A DNA stretch of 60,375 nucleotides from assembly GCA_017623055.1 (NCBI GenBank), contig JAGAPX010000046.1:1-60375 (forward strand), written 5' to 3'. The translations under genes and the position numbers were made by a program. Below, one piece after another: positions 19,154 to 26,549 of this stretch. The notes under the pieces are model-generated. The model saw nothing but the letters and a program-made list of their open reading frames with translations. It was not told the DNA's origin and did not search any database. This stretch comes from Phascolarctobacterium sp. (lineage in GTDB: Bacteria; Bacillota; Negativicutes; Acidaminococcales; Acidaminococcaceae). Numbering within the stretch: the stretch's first letter is position 1; each line of letters opens with the position of its first letter.

Positions 19154-20935
19154 TTAACTTCCATAGAGTCTTTTGATTTCATTATTTATCCTTTGGCTTT
19201 CCAATAGTTCATCCATAAAACGCTCATTTCCGGAGCGCTCATATTCATCGGCTAAAAGACGATGCTTTTCGTACTCTTTTTCCAAAAAGCCCTTCTTCAT
19301 CTGTCTTAGGCAATCATCGATAATCTTGGCGCAATCGCCGTCGGGTACGTTCTTCGAAAGAATGCCTGCCAAAACAGAAGACGCTTCGTCCTCTAAGATT
19401 TCCATCAACCGATGTACTTCAACAGTCTGCTCACCGTCGTGAGCAAGGATACAGTCAAAAATTTGCCTGCGTGCTTGGTGAACAAAACCCGCCTCTTCAA
19501 CAATATCTTGGCATCCTAACGCCAGTTCTGGGTGTTCCAAAAGCACTGCCAGCAACATTTCTTCTGCCTGCTGTTCAGCAGTATATGTGGATTTAACCGT
19601 AGGCTGCTGCACTACGCTGCTCGCCTGCACTCCACTATTTTTAGCTGCCTTGCGGTACTCTGCGGCGATAAGCCCTTCGTCTATGGTAAGACGTTGCGCC
19701 AGCCTGCGAATATGCTCTGCAGCTTCAATTTCATTTTTACATTCTAGCAGGAATGGTATTATTTTCGACACAGCTTCCACTTTTCCTGCTAAATTTGTAA
19801 CATTATTTTGCAAAATAGTTTCTTCAACCTGATAATCTATGCCATCAAGCCCTTGCCTGATAACTTCTAAGAATGCATCCTTGCCATGTTGACGGATAAA
19901 TTCGTCAGGATCCTTGCCATCAGGCACCCCTGCAACGCGCACCTTAAGTCCTGCAGCACGAGCAATACTCACCGCACGGACAGAAGCGTTACGCCCTGCA
20001 TTGTCGCTATCGTAGCAAAAAACAACTTCGTCACACATACGCTTTAAAAGACGTGCCTGTTCTGCCGCAAAAGCAGTACCCATGGAGGCAACTGCGTTCT
20101 TCACTCCTGCAGCGTGCAGGCTAATGGCATCCATATGCCCTTCTACCACGATTGCCTGACGAGTTTTGCGGATTTCATTAACCGCTATATCTAAACCAAA
20201 AAGTAAATATCTTTTAATGAAAAATTCCGTTTCACCAGTATTCATATACTTGGGCATTCCATCCCCCAAGATACGCCCCGTAAAGCCTACAATCTTGCCA
20301 CGAGGATCCTTGATGGGAATCATCACCCGATTGCGAAACTTATCATAAGCTCCGCCATTTTTGCCAGGCACAGCAAGCCCAGCCAGCATAAGCTGTTCAG
20401 CAGTATAACCACGTTTTCCCAATGCATTCATCAAACCGTTAAAGCTGTTAATGGCGTAACCCATGGAAAAAGCTTCTATAATATCATCCGTAATGCCACG
20501 GCGATGTAAATATTCTAAAGCACCCTTACCGTAGGGAGTCTTAGTCAAGCAAGCTTGGTAAAACCTTGCCGCAAGTTCATTGGTAGCTACAACCTGCTTT
20601 GCCTTTTGCTCACGAGCAATTTCAGCAGCAGATTTTTGACGTTCAGGAACGGGAATACCATACTTATTTGCCAAAAACTTTACCGCATCCATAAAGCCGC
20701 AGTTTTCGCTCTTCATTATGAACTTGAAAACATCCCCGCTTTCGTGACAGCCAAAGCAGTAGAAAAATCCCTTTTCCTCATCAACGGTAAAGGAAGGTGT
20801 TTTTTCGCCATGGAAGGGACAGCAGCCCCAATGCTTCCTGCCCTTTTTCTTGAGCGCCACATAACCGGAAACCACTTCCACAATATTTGCGTGGTTGCGG
20901 ACCTGCTCCTTAAAATCATTTGCTTCGACGCTCAT
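19154..20935 (-). CDS. dnaG: DNA primase DnaG
   Basis: DnaG makes RNA primers at the replication fork. The 593-residue protein has the N-terminal zinc finger ([11 protein letters not shown]...[10 protein letters not shown], about residues 38-65), the RNA polymerase core, the TOPRIM fold with [12 protein letters not shown] and [13 protein letters not shown], and a C-terminal helicase-interaction domain. Length is normal. It is the upstream partner of rpoD and is divergent from the lptA-like gene. Confidence 0.97.
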   Translation of the reverse strand: MSVEANDFKEQVRNHANIVEVVSGYVALKKKGRKHWGCCPFHGEKTPSFTVDEEKGFFYCFGCHESGDVFKFIMKSENCGFMDAVKFLANKYGIPVPERQKSAAEIAREQKAKQVVATNELAARFYQACLTKTPYGKGALEYLHRRGITDDIIEAFSMGYAINSFNGLMNALGKRGYTAEQLMLAGLAVPGKNGGAYDKFRNRVMIPIKDPRGKIVGFTGRILGDGMPKYMNTGETEFFIKRYLLFGLDIAVNEIRKTRQAIVVEGHMDAISLHAAGVKNAVASMGTAFAAEQARLLKRMCDEVVFCYDSDNAGRNASVRAVSIARAAGLKVRVAGVPDGKDPDEFIRQHGKDAFLEVIRQGLDGIDYQVEETILQNNVTNLAGKVEAVSKIIPFLLECKNEIEAAEHIRRLAQRLTIDEGLIAAEYRKAAKNSGVQASSVVQQPTVKSTYTAEQQAEEMLLAVLLEHPELALGCQDIVEEAGFVHQARRQIFDCILAHDGEQTVEVHRLMEILEDEASSVLAGILSKNVPDGDCAKIIDDCLRQMKKGFLEKEYEKHRLLADEYERSGNERFMDELLESQRINNEIKRLYGS

Positions 20936-21036
20936 AAAAACACTCCTGACGTTAAACTTACCTTCTTAAGTATTCCCTATTCAACTATAAAATCCTCTTT
21001 TTTCACGAAAACTTCTTATTAACGTTGCCTAAAAAG

Positions 21037-21065
21037 TTGCTCATACAATTAAAAAAGACTATAAT
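21037..21065 (+). promoter_or_regulatory. Sigma-70 promoter of the lptA-like gene
   Basis: TTGCTC, a 17-bp spacer and a consensus TATAAT lie just ahead of the ribosome binding site; the predicted transcript begins within about 15 bp of the start codon, so the leader is very short. Confidence 0.65.
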
Positions 21066-21086
21066 AACTTTTATGAGGTGACCAAA

Positions 21087-21620
21087 ATGAAAAAAATCTT
21101 TCTAATTATCTTAAGCCTACTTCTTATCCCTACCCTCTGCTTCGCAGCGGAAGAAACATCTTCCACCCACAAAACAAGTAAGGGCAAAGAAGTAATCATC
21201 CAATCTGACACACGTACCTTCGACATCATGAAAGGTATTTATAATTTAAAAGGCAACGTTCACGTACAAATCCCCACCAAGGAAAAAATGCTCACCATCA
21301 AAGGTGACCAAACTGCGGTAAGCCTTTTTAAAAAAGAAGTGCATGGTGCAGGCAACATTACCTTGATTTACGACGACCTTAACTTTAACTGCGACAAGGT
21401 TGACGTTTATCACAAGGAAAGAACCGCCTACGTTAATGGTAACATTAAATTCAAGCACGATAAAACTAAAATCACTTCTGATAAAGCTTCCTTTAACTGG
21501 AAAACAAAGCTTGCCATCTTCGAAGGCAACGTACTGGTAAACGGCAAAGCACAGGATAAAATGGCAATCTACCACGTTATTCAAAAGAAGTTTTTAGACC
21601 AGCTTCCCCCTACAAAATAA
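21087..21620 (+). CDS. lptA: LptA/OstA-like periplasmic protein
   Basis: This is a periplasmic protein of the LptA/OstA (N-terminal OstA-like) family, which bridges lipopolysaccharide from inner to outer membrane. I chose the ATG at 21087 because GAGGTG stands 7 bp upstream; a GTG at 21078 is part of that site. Residues 1-20 form a signal peptide (MKKIFLIILSLLLIPTLCFA), and the rest is beta-strand rich with repeats of the type 'KGNVHV', 'NGNIKFKHDKTKITSDKASF' and 'FEGNVLVNG', as expected for a beta-jelly-roll. At 177 residues it has the size of LptA. It is evidence for an outer membrane. It stands alone, without lptB/C/D neighbours. Confidence 0.8.
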   Translation: MKKIFLIILSLLLIPTLCFAAEETSSTHKTSKGKEVIIQSDTRTFDIMKGIYNLKGNVHVQIPTKEKMLTIKGDQTAVSLFKKEVHGAGNITLIYDDLNFNCDKVDVYHKERTAYVNGNIKFKHDKTKITSDKASFNWKTKLAIFEGNVLVNGKAQDKMAIYHVIQKKFLDQLPPTK

Positions 21621-21621
21621 A

Positions 21622-21656
21622 CAGGACTGTCCAAATGGACAGTCCTTAATTTTTTA
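21622..21656. terminator. Bidirectional intrinsic terminator between lptA-like and PPSR genes
   Basis: AGGACTGTCC and GGACAGTCCT arms around AAAT are followed by TTAATTTTTT on the plus strand. The convergent gene arrangement means it can serve both directions, with the stronger T tract on plus. Confidence 0.85.
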
Positions 21657-21658
21657 GA

Positions 21659-22486
21659 TTAGTTTTCACCGTAGCGTTCTTGATTCTTTTTAACATATTC
21701 AAGAATCATGCCAGCAGTTTCTTCGATTGCACGGTTAGAAACGTTAATGATTGGGCAATGAATACGACGCATAATGCCTTTTGCGTATTCAAGCTCTTCA
21801 CCAATGCGTTTTACGTCCGCATAAACTGCGCTATCAGAAAGACCCATGGTCTTTAAGCGTTCAGAACGGATTTCGTTAAGCTTGTAAGGGTCAATCAAAA
21901 GACCAACAACCTTGTAGGGAGGAACTTTGAACAGTTCTTCAGGAGGAGCAAGCTCCGGAACCAAGGGAACGTTAGCAACCTTAATACGTTTATGAGCAAG
22001 ATACATAGAAAGCGGAGTTTTAGAGGTACGGCTTACGCCGATGATTACCACGTCAGCCTTCAAAAGACCCATGGGGTTCTTGCCATCGTCGTACTTAACA
22101 GCAAACTCTACAGCTTCCACGCGTTTGAAATATTCGTGGTCAAGAGAATGAATAAGACCAGCTTGGTTACGAGGCAACATACCGGTAGCCTTTTCAATGG
22201 ACTTAATCATAGGTCCCAAAACGTCAACCACTTGTACATCAAGGGCAAGTGCTCTATCAGCAATGTGGTCGCGCAAATCAGGAGAAACAATGGTATAGCA
22301 CACAACTGCCTTGTGATGAGCAGCCTCTTCTAAAACTTTATCAATTTGCGCTTTATCCCTAACGTAGGGCACACGGGTAATGTCAAACTTTTCTTCAATG
22401 AATTGGCTAACCGTAGCCTTAACTACAGATTCAGCAGTTTCGCCAATAGAATCGGAAACAGCATAAATAATAGGATTATTCTTCAC
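21659..22486 (-). CDS. Pyruvate, phosphate dikinase regulatory protein (bifunctional kinase/pyrophosphorylase)
   Basis: This protein reversibly phosphorylates pyruvate phosphate dikinase (or PEP synthase), switching the pyruvate-PEP conversion (DUF299 family, B. subtilis YqfL). I chose the GTG at 22486 (VKNNPIIYAVSDSIGETAE), preceded by AGGAGGG; an upstream ATG would lie deep inside ccpN. The resulting 275 residues match the family's usual 270. Marks are AVSDSIGETAE at the N-terminus and the P-loop-like GVSRTSKTPLSMYLA near the middle. It overlaps the ccpN stop by 11 bp, so it is translationally coupled, as in the B. subtilis ccpN-yqfL pair. Confidence 0.93.
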   Translation of the reverse strand: MKNNPIIYAVSDSIGETAESVVKATVSQFIEEKFDITRVPYVRDKAQIDKVLEEAAHHKAVVCYTIVSPDLRDHIADRALALDVQVVDVLGPMIKSIEKATGMLPRNQAGLIHSLDHEYFKRVEAVEFAVKYDDGKNPMGLLKADVVIIGVSRTSKTPLSMYLAHKRIKVANVPLVPELAPPEELFKVPPYKVVGLLIDPYKLNEIRSERLKTMGLSDSAVYADVKRIGEELEYAKGIMRRIHCPIINVSNRAIEETAGMILEYVKKNQERYGEN

Positions 22487-23141
22487 TCTTATAGTGCCCT
22501 CCTTTGCCTTCTGCCAAATCAACCAGCAGACGAGTAAAATTAGTTTTGGTAATACGTCCAACCACCTCATAGCTGCGTTTGCCATTATTAACGGCGCGCA
22601 CTACGGGCAAGCTGTCAATTTCGTTATCAATAACTTTACGTGCAGCAGCAGCAACGGATTCATCCTCATTTGCCACAATAATCTTAGACAAAGGAGTCAT
22701 AACCATAACTACTGGCAGGCTGTGTAAATCTGCATTATTGATTGCTGCCTTGAGCAAATCCTTACGAGATACTACGCCAGCCAAAAGCCCTGCTTCATCT
22801 AAAATGAAAACAGAACCAACATCTTCTAAAAACATAGTAACGATTGCTTCATAAGCACTCTTGTCATTGCCAATGGCAATGGGTACAGATTGCAAATCCT
22901 TTACGCAAATATTGGAGATTTCCTCCATCAACATGCCTAAAGTATTTTTACCTGTGTAATAATAACCAACCTTCGGGCGTGCGTCCAAGATACCGCCCAT
23001 AATCAAAATTGCCAGGTCACTGCGCAGAGCGGCTCTGGTAACGTTTAAGCGCTGCGCAATATGTTCACCGGTAATAGGTCCTTCCAAGCGCACAATCTCA
23101 GCAATACGTTTTTGCCTGTTGCTTAAAGCTATGATGCTCAC
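22476..23141 (-). CDS. ccpN: CcpN-type transcriptional repressor (HTH plus two CBS domains)
   Basis: CcpN-family regulators repress gluconeogenic genes in Firmicutes and sense nucleotides through CBS domains. The GTG at 23141 gives a protein starting VSIIALSNRQKRIAEIV, which lines up with the known N-terminus of the B. subtilis protein; an earlier TTG is less likely. It has an N-terminal winged helix (ITGEHIAQRLNVTRAALRSDL), then MGGILDARPKVGYYYTG, then two CBS repeats (about residues 80-135 and 145-205), 221 residues in all. It is coupled to the PPSR gene, which supports joint control of the pyruvate/PEP node. Confidence 0.92.
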   Translation of the reverse strand: MSIIALSNRQKRIAEIVRLEGPITGEHIAQRLNVTRAALRSDLAILIMGGILDARPKVGYYYTGKNTLGMLMEEISNICVKDLQSVPIAIGNDKSAYEAIVTMFLEDVGSVFILDEAGLLAGVVSRKDLLKAAINNADLHSLPVVMVMTPLSKIIVANEDESVAAAARKVIDNEIDSLPVVRAVNNGKRSYEVVGRITKTNFTRLLVDLAEGKGGHYKSEE

Positions 23142-23235
23142 ACCCTTTCCAACAATTTCCAAATATAGTGTATACTATTGAGCCACTTTTTTCAACACGT
23201 GGTCATAAATATTTTTGAAAGCTTTGGACAGAGAA

Positions 23236-23264
23236 TTGTGCAACATTCGAGAAAATGTTATAAT
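23236..23264 (+). promoter_or_regulatory. Sigma-70 promoter of the lipoprotein gene
   Basis: TTGTGC, a 17-bp spacer and a consensus TATAAT lie 40 bp ahead of the lipoprotein start codon. Confidence 0.65.
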
Positions 23265-23303
23265 TTATATAGGAATAATTCAAATCCGAAAGGAGACATA
23301 CTT

Positions 23304-23963
23304 ATGAAAAAAATTATTAATATTATTTTAAGCTGTGTATTTTTGCTGAGCATCTTCGCAGTAAGTGGTTGCGCAAAACTTGATGACAAGAACATCGTTT
23401 TAAAACCTGTAGAATGGACCCGCTCTGCTAAAATCTTGGGCTTAAAACTTACCTCTGACAATTTTGGCGTGCTTGTTACCAATAACGGCGATGCTACCGT
23501 ACAAGTAAACTTCAAAGCAGATTGCTACGACAAAGGCGATTTCTGGCTGGAAGCAATTGACAACGTAACCGTTCCCGCAATTGGCGCAAAGCAAAGCGTT
23601 TATGTACCCATGAACCCCACCAAAAAAGAAACTGAAAAAATTAAATACTCCCTTATCAAACAAGAACGCTCTAAATTTTACGTACTTGTTCCCGGCATTG
23701 ACGAAGATAATAAATCTGGCGTAATCTACAACATGGACTATGCCAAGGAAAAAGTAGCTATCGCTAACAGCACCAAAAACAAATTGAACTGCTCTGCCCA
23801 AGTAGTTTACTACGACGAAGCTGGCGAAATCATCTACGCAAGAAGCCTTTTTGAAGTAACCGTTCCCGCTGGCGAAAAGGTTGCTGCTAAGTTCGATATG
23901 GGCAGAACCCCGAAAGCATACGCAAAAATGGATGTGCTGGCAGCAGCAGCGTATAAAAAATAA
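23304..23963 (+). CDS. Predicted lipoprotein of unknown function
   Basis: I do not recognise this family. The start at 23304 is supported by AAAGGAGA upstream. Residues 1-22 form a lipoprotein signal (MKKIINIILSCVFLLSIFAVSG) with the lipobox VSGC and Cys-23 as the acylation site. The mature part (about 197 residues) looks like two beta-sandwich repeats: each half has a motif of the kind 'VTVPAIGAKQSVYVPM' or 'VTVPAGEKVAAKFDM', as in FxLYD or late-embryogenesis-type (LEA14/WHy-like) domains. That similarity is a pattern impression only. It has its own promoter and ends before a large palindrome. Confidence 0.75.
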   Translation: MKKIINIILSCVFLLSIFAVSGCAKLDDKNIVLKPVEWTRSAKILGLKLTSDNFGVLVTNNGDATVQVNFKADCYDKGDFWLEAIDNVTVPAIGAKQSVYVPMNPTKKETEKIKYSLIKQERSKFYVLVPGIDEDNKSGVIYNMDYAKEKVAIANSTKNKLNCSAQVVYYDEAGEIIYARSLFEVTVPAGEKVAAKFDMGRTPKAYAKMDVLAAAAYKK

Positions 23964-23990
23964 AAACCATAACCCTCAAATAAAAATCCC

Positions 23991-24094
23991 CTCACTCTTA
24001 TAATGGGTCAAAAACACTAGAAAAGGGACATTAGGAAAAAATTTTTCTTCCTGATGTCCCTTTTTGTTAATAAATAGCCCATTATAAGGGTGAG
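23991..24094. repeat. Nested palindrome after the lipoprotein gene
   Basis: The outer arms CTCACTCTTATAATGGG and CCCATTATAAGGGTGAG are 17 bp long with one mismatch. They enclose the strong inner hairpin at 24021-24065. The 104-bp unit lies in an intergenic stretch of 359 bp. Whether it is a mobile palindrome, a terminator within a target repeat, or a long RNA hairpin cannot be decided from a single copy. Confidence 0.7.
24021..24065. terminator. Intrinsic terminator of the lipoprotein gene (inner hairpin)
   Basis: AAAGGGACATTAGGAA and TTCCTGATGTCCCTTT form a 16-bp stem with one mismatch, around an A/T loop, ending in TTTTT. Both strands have T tracts. Confidence 0.8.
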
Positions 24095-24157
24095 ATTTCT
24101 TTTTTCCTCTCTTCTTTTGTTGGTTTTCTTCTCTCCTTTATTTCTTTGCCCTGTATC

Positions 24158-24180
24158 AAGAAAAGCTGAAAGCTTTTCTT
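24158..24180. repeat. Perfect 10-bp inverted repeat upstream of the LysE-type gene
   Basis: AAGAAAAGCT and AGCTTTTCTT flank a 3-bp spacer, about 85 bp upstream of the LysE-gene promoter. No T tract follows on plus. It could be an operator or a weak hairpin. The remaining parts of this intergenic region are C/T-rich with no gene visible. Confidence 0.4.
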
Positions 24181-24263
24181 CCTTGTTCCCTAAGTATGTA
24201 GTAAGTTGGAGTTATAACTCTTCACTTCTCACACTTCTATTCTCTCACACAAAATTTTTATCT

Positions 24264-24291
24264 TTGTAGTCCGCAGTATAACTGATATAAT
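24264..24291 (+). promoter_or_regulatory. Sigma-70 promoter of the LysE-type exporter gene
   Basis: TTGTAG, a 16-bp spacer and a consensus TATAAT end 31 bp before the start codon. Confidence 0.6.
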
Positions 24292-24322
24292 ATTGCATAT
24301 ATTTTTCAATAGCAGGTGAATT

Positions 24323-24931
24323 ATGGAATACTTCTTACAAGGTTTGACCATGGGCTTGGCTTACGTGGCACCCATTGGCGTGCAAAACCTCTTCGTTATA
24401 AATTCTGCTTTAACTCAAAATAGATTGCGTGCCTTAATCACAGCATTGATTGTCATTTTCTTTGATATTACCCTTGCACTGGCTTGCTTTTTTGGAATTG
24501 GCATGGTGATGGAAAATTATCACTGGCTGCAAATGCTCATCATATTGGTTGGCAGTATAATCGTTATTTATATTGGCGTTGGTTTGCTTCGCGACAAAGG
24601 TGCGGAGCTTACCCGCAACGTTCCTCCACCGTCCATAAGCTCTACAATCTACACTGCCTGCGTGGTGACTTGGTTTAACCCACACGCAATAATTGATGGA
24701 ACAATGATGCTTGGCGCCTTCAACGCAAGCCTTCCTCCTGCTCAGTCAACCGCTTTCATCTTGGGTGTGGCAACTGCTTCTTTTTTATGGTTCACCGGGC
24801 TGGCAACGACCATCTCCACTTTGAGCAACTGCTTCAATGCAAAAGTACTACGCACCATTAACGTAGTGTGTGGCATTGTAATAATTTTCTTTGGCTGCAA
24901 ACTGTTGCTAAACTTTTTTGAGATGATATAG
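24323..24931 (+). CDS. LysE/ArgO-family amino acid exporter
   Basis: This inner-membrane exporter belongs to the LysE superfamily, whose members export basic amino acids (LysE, ArgO). The 202-residue protein has six hydrophobic segments and the family N-terminus GLAYVAPIGVQNLFVINSAL, with the conserved P-x-G-x-Q-N, plus VVTWFNPHAIIDGTMMLGA in the centre. GGTGAATT precedes the start. The P-x-G-V-Q-N sequence favours the LysE/ArgO branch over RhtB. A substrate of lysine or arginine is an inference from the family. Confidence 0.88.
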   Translation: MEYFLQGLTMGLAYVAPIGVQNLFVINSALTQNRLRALITALIVIFFDITLALACFFGIGMVMENYHWLQMLIILVGSIIVIYIGVGLLRDKGAELTRNVPPPSISSTIYTACVVTWFNPHAIIDGTMMLGAFNASLPPAQSTAFILGVATASFLWFTGLATTISTLSNCFNAKVLRTINVVCGIVIIFFGCKLLLNFFEMI

Positions 24932-24935
24932 AAAC

Positions 24936-24972
24936 AAAACAAAAAAGACGTAGACCGAAGTCTACGTCTATT
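24936..24972 (-). terminator. Terminator of the tRNA operon (also faces the LysE-type gene)
   Basis: AGACGTAGAC and GTCTACGTCT pair around a four-base loop. On the minus strand a TTTTTTG tract follows, ending the Asp-Gly-Trp tRNA transcript. On plus it can also stop LysE-gene transcription, though with a weaker tail. Confidence 0.8.
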
Positions 24973-24981
24973 ATAATCGCT

Positions 24982-25057
24982 TGGCAGGGGCAGTAGGAAT
25001 CGAACCCACAACCAACGGTTTTGGAGACCGCTACTCTACCAGTTGAGCTATACCCCT
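24982..25057 (-). tRNA. tRNA-Trp (anticodon CCA)
   Basis: On the minus strand the gene starts AGGGGTATAGCTCAACTGG and ends in encoded CCA. The anticodon arm is CGGT-CTCCAAA-ACCG with anticodon CCA, and the T arm has GGTTCGATTCC. Length is 76 nt. Confidence 0.97.
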
Positions 25058-25058
25058 G

Positions 25059-25135
<77 letters not shown>

Positions 25136-25141
25136 AAAAAA

Positions 25142-25218
25142 TGGCGACCCGGAAGGGACTCGAACCCTCGACCTCCGCCGTGACAGGGCGGCATTCTAAC
25201 CAACTGAACCACCGGGCC
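25142..25218 (-). tRNA. tRNA-Asp (anticodon GTC)
   Basis: On the minus strand the gene starts GGCCCGGTGGTTCAGTTGG and ends in encoded CCA. The anticodon arm is CCGCC-CTGTCAC-GGCGG, anticodon GTC. Length is 77 nt. It is first in the three-tRNA transcript and is a queuosine target. Confidence 0.97.
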
Positions 25219-25245
25219 ATTTTGTCAGTCGCCTGACATTTATAA

Positions 25246-25274
25246 ATATTACCATAAGTCAGAACAAATTGCAA
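25246..25274 (-). promoter_or_regulatory. Promoter of the Asp-Gly-Trp tRNA operon
   Basis: On the minus strand TTGCAA, a 17-bp spacer and TAATAT lie about 27 bp upstream of tRNA-Asp. Confidence 0.55.
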
Positions 25275-25294
25275 GTACTTTTATAAAATATTTT

Positions 25295-25320
25295 CAACAA
25301 CGTTAGATGGTGCTTATGGA
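25295..25320. repeat. Fragment of the long-hairpin repeat, copy F
   Basis: CAACAACGTTAGATGGTGCTTATGG matches the right end of copies A and C with two or three differences. Only the end is recognisable; the left arm has decayed or been lost. It lies 4 bp from the stop codon of the GNAT gene, the same placement as copies A, B and C. Confidence 0.6.
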
Positions 25321-25324
25321 AAAA

Positions 25325-25810
25325 TTAAAACATGATATCGCCAGGTTGGTAGTCGACGGTAGTCTTTACGAAAGCAATCTCACTGCAGTACGGATACTGC
25401 GGGCAATATACACATTCCTTCCAAACTTTTTGAGGAAGCTTTTCTTTCGCAGTTTCAATATAATTGCATTTTGCAAAGAAGCCAGGTTGATAAGTAAGGG
25501 TGAAGAACATTTTTACGCCACGTTCAACGCCTTCTTTTTCCAACAGCTCTACAATCTTTCTGCCAATACCTGTGCATTTAAGTTCCGGGTCTACGGCAAG
25601 GGAGCGAATCTCTGCTAAACGATCCCACACAAAATGCAAAGCACCACAGCCAACTAAATGACTGCCTTGTACGGCAACGATGTAGTCACGCAAGTTCTCA
25701 TAGATTGCGTTACGGGAACGAGGCAACATCAAGCCTTCCTTGGCGTAATCGTTGAGAAGCTTATGGATATTTTCCACATCATCAAATTTTGCTTGTCTAT
25801 ATGTAATCAT
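25325..25810 (-). CDS. GNAT N-acetyltransferase, ArgA-like short form
   Basis: This GNAT-fold acetyltransferase resembles the short N-acetylglutamate synthase-like proteins of Firmicutes. The start at 25810 (MITYRQAKFDDVENIHKLL) overlaps the preceding stop as TAATG and has AGGAGCG upstream. The 161-residue protein has the acetyl-CoA motif LKCTGIGRKIVELLEKEG and a C-terminal KVWKECVYCPQYPYCSEIA region typical of the ArgA-like group. A role in arginine synthesis is a family inference. It is translationally coupled to the hydrogenase-like operon, so it is co-transcribed with genes of no obvious relation. Confidence 0.85.
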   Translation of the reverse strand: MITYRQAKFDDVENIHKLLNDYAKEGLMLPRSRNAIYENLRDYIVAVQGSHLVGCGALHFVWDRLAEIRSLAVDPELKCTGIGRKIVELLEKEGVERGVKMFFTLTYQPGFFAKCNYIETAKEKLPQKVWKECVYCPQYPYCSEIAFVKTTVDYQPGDIMF

Positions 25811-26538
25811 TACATACGCTCCTTTAACAGGTCTGCTGCTGCACAAAGCGCCACAATCATAGCACTCGGTCTCGGCGGACAACCAGGCACAGCAATATCC
25901 ACAGGCACAACGTCTGCAGCCTTACCAACAATTGCATAAGTGCTACCGTAGGTTTCTCCGCCTGCCGCGCAAGCACCACACGCCATAACAAGGCGAGGTT
26001 CGGGCATTGCTTCGTAGGTCATACGCAAAGCTTGTTCTAAGTTACGGGTAACAACACCAGTTACCATAATCATATCTGCGTGGCGAGGAGAAGCTACAAA
26101 GGCAATACCATAACGATGCAAATCGTAGATGGGGTTGCTCAGTGCGCACATTTCAAAATCACAAGCGTTACAGCTACCAGCATCTACGTGACGCACATGC
26201 AAGGAGCGTCCTAATTTGGCAGTAACCATTTCTTTGACTTCTGCTTGTGCTTCCGTCAAAATTTCTGCCAAAGCTTCTTTATTGCTGTGTTGCAGTACGC
26301 GTTCAGCGCAAACTTCAACACAACGACCACAGAAGATACATTTTTTATAATCAATGCTAGGCTTGCCATCAACAAGACTGATTGCGTTTACGGGGCAAGC
26401 ATTAACACAGGCGCCACAGCAAGTATAGTTCTTGCCATACATGGCCTTAAGCTGACCACGCATGCGTTTGTCGCCTGTAACTTTAACACCTTCAGTTACT
26501 ATTCTCTTTGCCAAAATGGCTTCTATCATCTTTAACAC
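25810..26538 (-). CDS. Fused ferredoxin and small subunit of a group-4 hydrogenase-like complex (HyfH-HyfI / NuoI-NuoB)
   Basis: This is the electron-input arm of a membrane hydrogenase/complex-I-like complex, facing the cytoplasm. Residues 35-85 form a two-cluster 4Fe-4S ferredoxin domain (CCGACVNACP and CIFCGRCVEVC). Residues about 110-240 are the NuoB/HyfI-type subunit with GSCNACDFEMCAL, MACGACAAGG and VPGCPPRP, which supply the four cysteines of the cluster next to the active site. In E. coli hyf these are separate genes; here they form one 242-residue protein. It is the last hydrogenase-like gene of the operon, 11 bp after the large subunit. Confidence 0.88.
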   Translation of the reverse strand: MLKMIEAILAKRIVTEGVKVTGDKRMRGQLKAMYGKNYTCCGACVNACPVNAISLVDGKPSIDYKKCIFCGRCVEVCAERVLQHSNKEALAEILTEAQAEVKEMVTAKLGRSLHVRHVDAGSCNACDFEMCALSNPIYDLHRYGIAFVASPRHADMIMVTGVVTRNLEQALRMTYEAMPEPRLVMACGACAAGGETYGSTYAIVGKAADVVPVDIAVPGCPPRPSAMIVALCAAADLLKERM

Positions 26539-26549
26539 AATAGTTCCCC

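Noticed and set aside
24158-24180. Intrinsic terminator ahead of the LysE-type gene
   Set aside because: The hairpin is good, but neither strand has a proper T tract directly after it; kept only as an inverted repeat.
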